Origin: Sulfurovum sp. bin170
GTDB taxonomy: Bacteria; Campylobacterota; Campylobacteria; Campylobacterales; Sulfurovaceae
Assembly (NCBI RefSeq): GCF_010892395.1
Contig: NZ_JAACKB010000283.1
Span: forward strand, 1-9,667
Length of the DNA: 9,667 nucleotides
Direction of reading: 5' to 3'
This document shows positions 1-5,660 of this stretch, in pieces (within the stretch, counting starts at the first letter, position 1; each line of letters starts with the position of its first letter). The notes beneath the pieces were generated by a model. That model ran no database searches. It saw only the letters and a program-made list of their open reading frames with translations, and was not told the DNA's origin. The position numbers were made by a program, and so were the translations under genes.

Positions 1-30
1 AAAAACATTTTAAAAATATAAATGTTAGGT

Positions 31-52
31 GGTCGGTTGAAACCGACCCTAC
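31..52 (-). repeat. REP-like palindrome with GTAG foot, copy 1
   Basis: Read on the minus strand, GTAG (52 to 49) is followed by a perfect 8-bp stem, GGTCGGTT / AACCGACC, closed by TC (equally a 6-bp stem with a TTTCAA loop). The unit matches the two palindromes near 7901-7962 in its GTAG foot, outer GGT/ACC pairs and TTTCAA centre, while three inner base pairs differ in a compensatory way. A GTAG tetranucleotide at the 5' foot of a short palindrome is the known hallmark of REP elements mobilised by Y1 (RAYT) transposases. Membership of that class is inference. It could also end transcription of a gene to the left. A weaker AT-only palindrome (arms 4-10 and 20-26) lies beside it. Confidence 0.65.
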
Positions 53-109
53 GGTGTGAAAAAATATACTATTTTTTATTATATATAAAATTTTCACTTC
101 TTAATTTGC

Positions 110-137
110 TTGATTATTCAAATTATTTTACTATAAT
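110..137 (+). promoter_or_regulatory. sigma70-type promoter of nhaD1
   Basis: A perfect -10 hexamer TATAAT (132-137) lies 16 nt downstream of TTGATT (110-115), a fair -35. The DNA upstream (60-100) is very AT-rich, as is common for promoters in this phylum. The stretch TATAATAGCACTA (132-144) is matched at 11 of 13 positions by TTAAATAGCACTA (1765-1777) in front of nhaD2, so the region seems conserved between the paralogues. Transcription would begin near 144, directly before the repeat element at 148, and that element would therefore be transcribed as leader RNA. Confidence 0.6.
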
Positions 138-147
138 AGCACTATAT

Positions 148-240
148 TAGACATCTTGCAAAACTTATTTGGAATCGGAGACTTCAGTCCCGAATATGAC
201 GAGGCTAAAGCCATCGGCTCCTAGTTTTGCAAGAAGTCTA
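148..240 (-). repeat. MITE-like inverted-repeat element, copy 1 (in nhaD1 leader)
   Basis: This 93-bp element has termini 148-165 and 223-240 that are inverted copies of each other at 17 of 18 positions (TAGAC[A/T]TCTTGCAAAACT). The inverted similarity continues inward as GGAATCGGAGACTTCAGTCCCG against the reverse complement of the right arm. Both ends carry TA, consistent with a TA target duplication. It is the reverse complement of the copies at 1642-1740 and 4976-5062. No transposase is encoded, so it would be a non-autonomous element. The TA target recalls Tc1/mariner-IS630 derivatives, which is inference. It lies between the nhaD1 promoter and Shine-Dalgarno, so the leader RNA should fold into a long hairpin. 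An in-frame TTG at 169 inside it opens a spurious N-terminal extension of nhaD1. Confidence 0.75.
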
Positions 241-255
241 TCAAAATTATTACAC

Positions 256-259
256 GGAG
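256..259 (+). promoter_or_regulatory. ribosome binding site deciding the nhaD1 start
   Basis: GGAG is followed by 5 nt and then ATG at 265. nhaD2 has the same arrangement, GGAG (1803-1806), 5 nt, ATG 1812, and the two proteins start alike (MHEQLHLTTEW and MHSLDLTTTW). This favours 265 over the upstream in-frame TTG at 169, which lies in a repeat element and has no Shine-Dalgarno. Confidence 0.8.
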
Positions 260-264
260 TAAAT

Positions 265-1605
265 ATGCATGAACAGTTACATTTAACCACAGAGTGGGTA
301 GGGATACTCTCCCTAATCGTATTCGTTGTCGGATACTACTTTATTGCCACAGAAGACACCTATCATATAAACAAAGCAAAACCAGCACTTTTCACAGGTA
401 CGGGTATCTTTATGCTTATTGGTATCTATGTCGCTATGAGTGGCAGTGAGAGTATGGGACACCAGCTACATGAGGGAATCAACCATCTTATTATAGAGAT
501 TGCAGGAATCTTCTTCTTCCTCTTTGTCGCCATGACCTATATCGAGGCGATGATAGACAGAGGAGTCTTCTCTGCCTTGCGTTTCAAATTGGTCTCTAGT
601 GGATATGACTATAAGAAACTATTTTGGGTAACAGGTATCTTGGCATTCTTTATCTCGCCAATTGCCGATAACCTTACTACTGCTCTTATCCTCTCAACGG
701 TATTGATTACCATTGATAAAGACAACAGAGCATTTATCGTCCCAGCTGCGGTCAATATTGTTGTTGCTGCCAATGCAGGTGGTGCATGGTCTCCATTTGG
801 AGATATTACCACACTTATGGTATGGGTTGATGGAAAAGGTGCTTTTACTGATTTCTTATGGCTTTTTCCTGCTTCTATTATTGGTTGGAGTGTTACTGCG
901 TTTTTCCTTGTTAAATTCATTCCAGAGGGAAAACCACCATTTGCAGAGGGTGAGAAAAAAATAGAGATAGCAGAGGGTGGCAAAGTGATTATGGGTCTAT
1001 TTGGTCTTACTATCTTCCTAGCCGTTATGTCTCACAACGCACTACATCTTCCAGCTATGTGGGGTATGATGTTTGGTTTGGCTATACTCAAACTCTATGT
1101 CTATATTATGAACAGAGAGAATCGACTCAACCCGTTAGAGGAGACAAAACCTATTAATGCCTTCTCATGGATTGCCAAAATCGAGAACGATACACTGCTC
1201 TTCTTCTTTGGTATCTTAGCAGCTGTTGGTGGTCTTCACTTCTTAGGTTTCTTGGAGTACTTTACTGCTCTCTATACACAGTTTGGAGCAACAGCGGTCA
1301 ATATCGGTGTAGGTTTCCTTTCAGCCGTGATAGACAATGTCCCTGTGATGTCAGCCGTACTTAAATCAAGCCCAGACATGGGTATAGATGCTCACTCACA
1401 GTGGATGCTTGTTACATTGACAGCAGGTGTTGGTGGGTCTATGATCTCATTTGGTAGTGCTGCAGGTGTTGGTGTTATGGGTAAACTTCATGGTATCTAT
1501 ACATTTAGCTCTCATATGAAATTGGCTTGGACAGTACTTATTGGGTATATTGTCTCGGTCATTGTTTGGTACATTCAGTTTCAGATTTTAGGGTTTGGAG
1601 CATAA
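265..1605 (+). CDS. nhaD: NhaD-type Na+/H+ antiporter, first tandem copy
   Basis: Inner-membrane sodium/proton antiporter of the NhaD family (ion transporter superfamily), which exports Na+ in exchange for H+. From the ATG at 265 the protein has 446 residues, the usual family size, with many hydrophobic segments throughout. Two related half-motifs mark the inverted-repeat architecture of the superfamily: SPIADNLTTALI (131-142) in the first half and IDNVPVMSAVL in the second, both around an Asp-Asn pair. NAGGAWSPFGDITT (170-183) and GSAAGVGVMG near the C-terminus are also typical. An in-frame TTG at 169 would add 32 residues translated from a repeat element; I reject that start. The protein is roughly three quarters identical by eye to the next gene, but synonymous positions differ widely and this copy uses more C-ending codons, so the duplication is not recent. 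Family assignment is firm; ion specificity is inferred. Confidence 0.93.
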   Translation: MHEQLHLTTEWVGILSLIVFVVGYYFIATEDTYHINKAKPALFTGTGIFMLIGIYVAMSGSESMGHQLHEGINHLIIEIAGIFFFLFVAMTYIEAMIDRGVFSALRFKLVSSGYDYKKLFWVTGILAFFISPIADNLTTALILSTVLITIDKDNRAFIVPAAVNIVVAANAGGAWSPFGDITTLMVWVDGKGAFTDFLWLFPASIIGWSVTAFFLVKFIPEGKPPFAEGEKKIEIAEGGKVIMGLFGLTIFLAVMSHNALHLPAMWGMMFGLAILKLYVYIMNRENRLNPLEETKPINAFSWIAKIENDTLLFFFGILAAVGGLHFLGFLEYFTALYTQFGATAVNIGVGFLSAVIDNVPVMSAVLKSSPDMGIDAHSQWMLVTLTAGVGGSMISFGSAAGVGVMGKLHGIYTFSSHMKLAWTVLIGYIVSVIVWYIQFQILGFGA

Positions 1606-1609
1606 CCTC

Positions 1610-1633
1610 ATCATGGGTACTCCTACCCATGAT
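1610..1633 (+). terminator. hairpin after nhaD1, possible terminator
   Basis: A perfect 10-bp stem, ATCATGGGTA (1610-1619) and TACCCATGAT (1624-1633), with loop CTCC, begins 5 nt after the nhaD1 stop codon. What follows is AAAATCATT rather than a T run, so it is not a classical intrinsic terminator. It may work as a weak terminator or a 3'-end protecting hairpin. Confidence 0.4.
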
Positions 1634-1641
1634 AAAATCAT

Positions 1642-1740
1642 TAGACCTCTTTCAAAACTAGGAACCGATGGCTTCAGCCTCGCTAATTCATTGGCATTGG
1701 GCTGAAGCCTCCGATTCCAAGAAGTTTTGCAAAATATCTA
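1642..1740 (+). repeat. MITE-like inverted-repeat element, copy 2
   Basis: This 99-bp copy is in the opposite orientation to the one at 148-240. The left arm starts TAGACCTCTTTCAAAACT and continues through AGGAACCGATGGCTTCAGCC. The right arm, read in reverse complement, starts TAGATATTTTGCAAAACT and continues through GGAATCGGAGGCTTCAGCCC. TA is present at both ends. The central 15-20 bases differ from the other two copies. It lies wholly between the nhaD1 terminal hairpin and the nhaD2 promoter-like region, and contains no gene. Confidence 0.75.
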
Positions 1741-1764
1741 TCTAACTTTTAATCACAGCTTTAG

Positions 1765-1777
1765 TTAAATAGCACTA
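1765..1777 (+). promoter_or_regulatory. promoter-like element of nhaD2
   Basis: TTAAATAGCACTA matches the -10 and start region of nhaD1 (TATAATAGCACTA, 132-144) at 11 of 13 bases. The hexamer TTAAAT is a weak -10 and no clear -35 is seen, so this promoter is probably weaker than that of nhaD1 or needs an activator. The distance from ATAG to the start codon is 43 nt here, and 38 nt in nhaD1 once its repeat element and one TA are removed. Confidence 0.4.
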
Positions 1778-1811
1778 CAATTCCATCACATTTTAACTAT
1801 TTGGAGCAGAG

Positions 1812-3146
1812 ATGCACTCGCTAGACTTAACAACCACATGGGTTGGAATAACCTCACTAATTGTTTTTATTATCGGTTACTACTTTATTGCTACAGAAGA
1901 CAAATACAGAATTAACAAAACAAAACCAGCACTTATGATGGGTACAGCAATATTGATGCTTACAGGTATCTACTACTCTATCAATGGATTAGATACAAAC
2001 TATCTGCATCATGAAGTTGAGATTTTGATTATTGAGATAGCAGGAATATTCTTTTTTCTTTTTGTTGCTATGACCTATATCGAAGCGATGCTTGATAGGC
2101 AGGTCTTTAGAACCTTGCGTTATAAGCTTGTCTCAAAGGGTTATGATTATAAAAAACTTTTTTGGGTTACAGGGGTTTTGGCTTTTTTTATGTCACCAAT
2201 CGCGGACAACTTAACAACAGCACTAATTTTATCAACGGTACTAATTACTATTGATAGGGAGAATAGAAGCTTTATTATCCCCTCTGCTATCAATATTGTA
2301 GTAGCTGCCAATGCAGGTGGTGCTTGGAGTCCATTTGGAGATATTACTACCTTGATGGTTTGGGTTGAGGGGAGAGGCTCTTTTGTTGATTTTTTATATC
2401 TTTTTCCTGCCTCTTTTGTGGGATGGTTGGTTACGGCGACTCTTTTAGCTCGTTTTATACCAGAGGGTAAACCACCATCTGTAGAGAATGAGGAGAAGAT
2501 GGAGATTCTGGAGGGTGGGAAAGTTATTATGGGACTGTTTGTACTCACCATTGCATCAGCAGTACTATTTCATCAGCTACTCCATCTCCCTGCGATGTTG
2601 GGGATGATGTTTGGTCTAGCGATACTTGAACTCTATACCTATAGTCTCAATAGACGAAACTGTATTAGTGATATAGAGGAGAGTCCTAGACGGGTTAATG
2701 TATTTGCATTTATTGCCAAAATAGAGAATGATACACTACTGTTTTTCTTTGGTATATTAGCCGCGGTTGGGGGACTTCATATTTTAGGTTTCTTAAACTA
2801 TTTTACCGCACTCTATACCCAGTTTGGGGCTACGACTGTCAATATTGGGGTAGGTTTCTTATCTGCGATTATTGACAATGTTCCTGTGATGTCTGCGGTA
2901 CTTAAATCAAGCCCAGATATGGGAGTTGATTCTCACTCTCAATGGATGCTCGTAACACTAACAGCAGGTGTTGGTGGAAGTCTCATCTCATTTGGAAGTG
3001 CCGCAGGTGTAGGTGTTATGGGTAAACTTCATGGTATCTATACCTTTACTTCACATATGAAACTGGCTTGGACTATACTTATTGGTTATATTGTTTCAGT
3101 TATCATTTGGTATATTCAGTTTCAGGTTTTGGGGATTGGGGCGTAA
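1812..3146 (+). CDS. nhaD: NhaD-type Na+/H+ antiporter, second tandem copy
   Basis: Second paralogue of the sodium/proton antiporter, 444 residues, an integral inner-membrane protein. Motifs are SPIADNLTTALI (128-139), NAGGAWSPFGDITT (167-180), IDNVPVMSAVL (354-364) and GSAAGVGVMG (395-404), all also present in the first copy. The differences concentrate at the N-terminal loop (about 57-70), the hydrophilic loop at 222-234 and the loop at 280-297, while the transport core is nearly invariant. The start is supported by GGAG at 1803-1806. The gene has its own promoter-like element and is separated from nhaD1 by 206 bp containing a hairpin and a repeat, so the two may be transcribed independently. 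Keeping both copies suggests different pH or Na+ optima or different expression, which is inference. Confidence 0.93.
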   Translation: MHSLDLTTTWVGITSLIVFIIGYYFIATEDKYRINKTKPALMMGTAILMLTGIYYSINGLDTNYLHHEVEILIIEIAGIFFFLFVAMTYIEAMLDRQVFRTLRYKLVSKGYDYKKLFWVTGVLAFFMSPIADNLTTALILSTVLITIDRENRSFIIPSAINIVVAANAGGAWSPFGDITTLMVWVEGRGSFVDFLYLFPASFVGWLVTATLLARFIPEGKPPSVENEEKMEILEGGKVIMGLFVLTIASAVLFHQLLHLPAMLGMMFGLAILELYTYSLNRRNCISDIEESPRRVNVFAFIAKIENDTLLFFFGILAAVGGLHILGFLNYFTALYTQFGATTVNIGVGFLSAIIDNVPVMSAVLKSSPDMGVDSHSQWMLVTLTAGVGGSLISFGSAAGVGVMGKLHGIYTFTSHMKLAWTILIGYIVSVIIWYIQFQVLGIGA

Positions 3147-3311
3147 TTTAAACCTTACAATCAAGAGAAGATTTTGTATCTTCTCTACCTCAAAAATTTC
3201 ATCAAGCCCATCTAAAAGTGTATCATCTTCATTACTCTCTGAATAAATAAGAGAATTATTTCGTTTCAAAAATTCTTTATAGGTTATTTCATTCAAATTA
3301 TTTTCTAGCAT
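3096..3311 (-). CDS. small acidic ORF of unknown function, convergent to nhaD2
   Basis: A 71-residue ORF, not recognised. Support is local. It has a strong Shine-Dalgarno (AAGAGGAGA, 3325 to 3317) 5 nt before the ATG, and a perfect TATAAT (3339 to 3334) placed so that transcription would start just before that site. The N-terminal 45 residues are hydrophilic and acidic (SESNEDDTLLDGLDEIFEVE). The last 20 or so are antisense to the end of nhaD2 (RFKLRPNPQNLKLNIPNDN), so the frame simply runs into the neighbouring gene. That makes a truncated or recently extended small protein plausible. A palindrome (3164-3186) lies within the ORF. It could also be a chance ORF or the remnant of a longer gene. 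Confidence 0.45.
   Translation of the reverse strand: MLENNLNEITYKEFLKRNNSLIYSESNEDDTLLDGLDEIFEVEKIQNLLLIVRFKLRPNPQNLKLNIPNDN
3164..3186. terminator. palindrome between nhaD2 and the small convergent ORF
   Basis: AGAGAAGAT (3164-3172) and ATCTTCTCT (3178-3186) form a perfect 9-bp stem around TTTGT, 17 nt after the nhaD2 stop. There is no T tract on the plus side (ACCTCAAAAATTT follows), so it is at best an atypical terminator for nhaD2. On the minus strand it lies inside the small ORF. Confidence 0.4.
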
Positions 3312-3316
3312 ATTTA

Positions 3317-3339
3317 TCTCCTCTTGGATTCAGATTATA
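3317..3339 (-). promoter_or_regulatory. -10 box and Shine-Dalgarno of the small minus-strand ORF
   Basis: On the minus strand TATAAT (3339 to 3334) is followed about 8 nt later by AAGAGGAGA (3325 to 3317) and then, after TAAAT, the ATG at 3311. The leader would be only about 15 nt. No convincing -35 was found at 15-19 nt spacing, which is usual for this phylum. Confidence 0.4.
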
Positions 3340-3405
3340 AAGAAGATAAACTTAATTATTACTGTTAAAAAAATCATTAGATATAAGATATAACCAATAA
3401 TATTG

Positions 3406-3411
3406 TATACT
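3406..3411 (+). promoter_or_regulatory. candidate -10 box of guaA
   Basis: TATACT lies 31 nt before the guaA start codon, in AT-rich DNA without a recognisable -35. The ribosome binding site is AGGA at 3430-3433, 9 nt before the ATG. The guaA promoter and that of the small minus ORF diverge within 3334-3411. Confidence 0.35.
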
Positions 3412-3442
3412 TCCATCAAATTTAACCTTAGGATATAAGTAT

Positions 3443-4978
3443 ATGAAACAAGTACCAATTCTAGTCCTAGACTTCGGTTCACAATACACACAACTAATAG
3501 CAAGAAAATTACGAGAGAGTGGGGTTTACTGTGAAGTGGTTCCCTATAGAGAAGATATAGCTGATATTAAAGCACGAAAACCACAAGGGATTATCTTATC
3601 AGGGGGTCCTGCCTCTGTCTATGCAGAGGATGCTTATAAGCCTAGTGAAGAGCTTTGGGATTTGGGACTGCCTATTATGGGTATCTGTTATGGTATGCAG
3701 TTGATTACACAGCATTTTGGTGGAGAGGTGATACCTGCTAATCATCATGAGTATGGTAAGGCACAGTTGACACTTAAAGATTCTAAGATTTTTGAGGGAA
3801 TGACAAATAATGAAGTGGTTTGGATGAGTCATGGAGACAAAGCCGAGAGACTTCCTGACAGTTTTGAGGTGATTGGAACAAGTGAAAACTCTCCTTATGC
3901 AGCGATTGCAAATGAAGAGAAAAATATATATGCTTTTCAGTTTCACCCAGAGGTTCACCATACGGTAGAGGGAACAAAACTGCTTAAAAATTTTGCCAAA
4001 TATATCTGTGGATGTGATAGCACTTGGAATATGGGTGGTTTTGCCAAAGAGAAGATAGCAGGGATTAAAGCACAAGTTGGAGATAAAAAGGTTCTCTGTG
4101 GGGTATCTGGTGGTGTTGATAGCTCTGTTGTAGCTGCGATGTTGCATGAAGCGTTACCAAATGAGCAACTTATCTGTGTATTTGTTGACCAAGGTCTGTT
4201 GCGAAAAGATGAAGCACAGCAGGTTCAAGATATGTTTAAGCTTTTGGATATTCCTCTAATTACTATTGATGCAAAAAAAGAGTTTATGGAAGCGTTATCA
4301 GGTGTGACTGACCCAGAGACCAAAAGAAAAGCTATTGGTGAGAAATTTATTGAGGTTTTTGATAAAGAGGCTAAAAAACATACTGATGTTGCTTTTCTTG
4401 CACAAGGAACACTCTATACGGATGTTATCGAATCAGTATCAGTAAAAGGACCTTCAAAAACTATCAAATCACACCACAATGTAGGTGGACTTCCTGACTG
4501 GATGACATTTGAACTGGTTGAGCCTTTGAGAGAGATTTTCAAAGATGAGGTGAGAAAGCTTGGATTGGAACTTGGGCTTCCAAAGCAGATGATAGGTAGA
4601 CACCCTTTCCCTGGACCGGGTCTTGCCATTCGTGTGATGGGTGTCGTAAACGAAGAAGCTTTAAGATTGCTTAGAGAATCAGATGCTATAATGCAAGAGG
4701 AGCTAAAAGCAACTGGATATTATGATAAGGTATGGCAAGCTTTTACTGTACTTTTAAATGTTCAATCAGTTGGCGTGATGGGTGATAATCGTACTTATGA
4801 TAATACAGTATGTATCCGTATGGTAGAGTCTGTTGATGGTATGACCGCTACATTTGCACATATTCCTCATGATATTTTGGAGGGGATGAGTCGAAGAATA
4901 ATTAATGAGATTGATGGGATAAACAGAGTTGTTTATGACATATCATCTAAACCACCTGCTACAATTGAGTGGGAGTAG
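3443..4978 (+). CDS. guaA: GMP synthase (glutamine-hydrolysing)
   Basis: Converts XMP, ATP and glutamine to GMP in the last step of de novo guanine nucleotide synthesis; cytoplasmic. The 511 residues are full length. The N-terminal class I glutamine amidotransferase domain carries the nucleophile Cys82 in GICYGMQL and the His168/Glu170 pair in FQFHPEVHH. The ATP-pyrophosphatase domain follows, with the PP-loop SGGVDSS at 222-228. The C-terminal dimerisation domain includes [13 protein letters not shown] and ends with the family's conserved PPATIEWE. The gene is complete and looks vertically inherited, standing as a housekeeping gene among ion transport genes. Its TAG stop codon coincides with the left end of a repeat element (4976-5062), so the element seems to have inserted exactly at the end of the reading frame without altering the protein. 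Confidence 0.98.
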   Translation: MKQVPILVLDFGSQYTQLIARKLRESGVYCEVVPYREDIADIKARKPQGIILSGGPASVYAEDAYKPSEELWDLGLPIMGICYGMQLITQHFGGEVIPANHHEYGKAQLTLKDSKIFEGMTNNEVVWMSHGDKAERLPDSFEVIGTSENSPYAAIANEEKNIYAFQFHPEVHHTVEGTKLLKNFAKYICGCDSTWNMGGFAKEKIAGIKAQVGDKKVLCGVSGGVDSSVVAAMLHEALPNEQLICVFVDQGLLRKDEAQQVQDMFKLLDIPLITIDAKKEFMEALSGVTDPETKRKAIGEKFIEVFDKEAKKHTDVAFLAQGTLYTDVIESVSVKGPSKTIKSHHNVGGLPDWMTFELVEPLREIFKDEVRKLGLELGLPKQMIGRHPFPGPGLAIRVMGVVNEEALRLLRESDAIMQEELKATGYYDKVWQAFTVLLNVQSVGVMGDNRTYDNTVCIRMVESVDGMTATFAHIPHDILEGMSRRIINEIDGINRVVYDISSKPPATIEWE

Positions 4979-5062
4979 GATATTGCCAAACCAGGAACCG
5001 ATGGCTTTAGCCTCGTCATATTCGGGACTAAAGTCTCCGATTCCAAAAAATTCCAATAGATA
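4976..5062 (+). repeat. MITE-like inverted-repeat element, copy 3, degenerate ends
   Basis: The core AGGAACCGATGGCTTTAGCC... to ...AAGTCTCCGATTCCAA (4993-5046) is nearly identical to the reverse complement of the copy at 148-240, including its centre CGTCATATTCGGGACT. The outer ends are eroded: TAGGATATTGCCAAACC resembles the TAGACTTCTTGCAAAACT terminus with one gap, and the right end (5047-5062) is only roughly recognisable. The left end TAG is the guaA stop codon. The transcript can form a long imperfect hairpin, with about 18 of 22 pairs including wobbles, around TCATATT. This may attenuate or terminate guaA transcription ahead of the next gene. Confidence 0.7.
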
Positions 5063-5082
5063 TAATATAGAAAGGAGAAAAA

Positions 5083-5625
5083 ATGTTACAAAGAGGTCTA
5101 ATAACAATTTTATTATTATCAGGAGTAGTGTACTCTATGGGAAATCCACCACCCAATTATGATAGTCAGTATGATGAGGTGATAGAGGAGGCAGTCTCTG
5201 CTGATATTGAAGCTATTGAAGCGAATAGATTAGCCAAACAAGAGATGCTTTTATCCGCTCTAAAACTTAAAAGTTTAGTTTTTCAAGAGAAGTTCATTAC
5301 TCGAAGTGATGGCAAAAAAGTAAAAAAGAATATACCTGTGGAGCAAGTAGTTAGAGGAACAAATGTTGTCTATATCAATATAATAAAAAATCCTAATGGG
5401 GAAAAGCAAACTAATATATTAGTAAAAAACCCTATTCCTGATGGCACAGAATATATAAAGGATTCAGCTACTTGTAATGGAAAATGTACTATAAGCTACT
5501 CCACAGATGAAGGAGAGACACTTAACCCTTCAGATAAAAGTGGAGCTTCATATATAGAGTTTCATTTTCCTCAAATAGAATCTAATACAGAAGTTCGTAT
5601 GGGGTTTAGAGCTACAGTAAAATAA
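5083..5625 (+). CDS. exported protein with DUF11-like domain
   Basis: A 180-residue protein with a typical Sec signal peptide: Arg near the N-terminus, hydrophobic stretch 6-17, likely cleavage near residues 18-20. It is therefore periplasmic, surface-exposed or secreted. Residues 26-70 are acidic and probably helical. Residues 90-180 resemble the DUF11 conserved-repeat fold, an Ig-like beta domain: VVYINIIKNPNGEKQTNI, then NPIPDGTEYIKDSAT, a loop, and a closing strand ending GFRATVK. Two cysteines in CNGKC (131 and 135) could form a disulfide in the periplasm. The start is well supported by AAGGAG at 5072-5077. The stop lies 35 bp before the KefB-like gene, so the two may be co-transcribed. 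Function is unknown; a structural or surface role is only a guess from the fold. Confidence 0.8.
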   Translation: MLQRGLITILLLSGVVYSMGNPPPNYDSQYDEVIEEAVSADIEAIEANRLAKQEMLLSALKLKSLVFQEKFITRSDGKKVKKNIPVEQVVRGTNVVYINIIKNPNGEKQTNILVKNPIPDGTEYIKDSATCNGKCTISYSTDEGETLNPSDKSGASYIEFHFPQIESNTEVRMGFRATVK

Positions 5626-5660
5626 TAATCATAAAATAACAGAAGATTTAGGGGGTCTTT

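Noticed and set aside
609..983. 124-residue minus-strand ORF inside nhaD1, with a similar 134-residue antisense ORF at 2147-2551 in nhaD2
   Set aside because: They occupy corresponding places because the plus-strand proteins are homologous. No Shine-Dalgarno was evident, and the composition is that of an antisense shadow of membrane-protein codons.
3599..4147. 182-residue minus-strand ORF inside guaA
   Set aside because: It is fully antisense to a highly conserved enzyme, its residue pattern resembles no protein I recognise, and it has no supporting start signals.
148..5062. Repeats considered as a CRISPR array or riboswitch
   Set aside because: The copies are kilobases apart, in different orientations, and not separated by regular spacers. 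No known riboswitch core was recognised, and one copy lies upstream of a promoter where it would not be in the leader.
5061..5066. TATAAT just after the third repeat element as promoter of the DUF11 gene
   Set aside because: Transcription would begin at about 5073, inside or beside the Shine-Dalgarno (5072-5077), leaving no room for a normal leader. It is probably chance in AT-rich DNA or part of the degenerate repeat end.
4929..5162. 77-residue plus-strand ORF spanning the guaA end, the repeat element and the next gene's start
   Set aside because: It lies in another frame of guaA and of the DUF11 gene, and is mostly translated repeat sequence.
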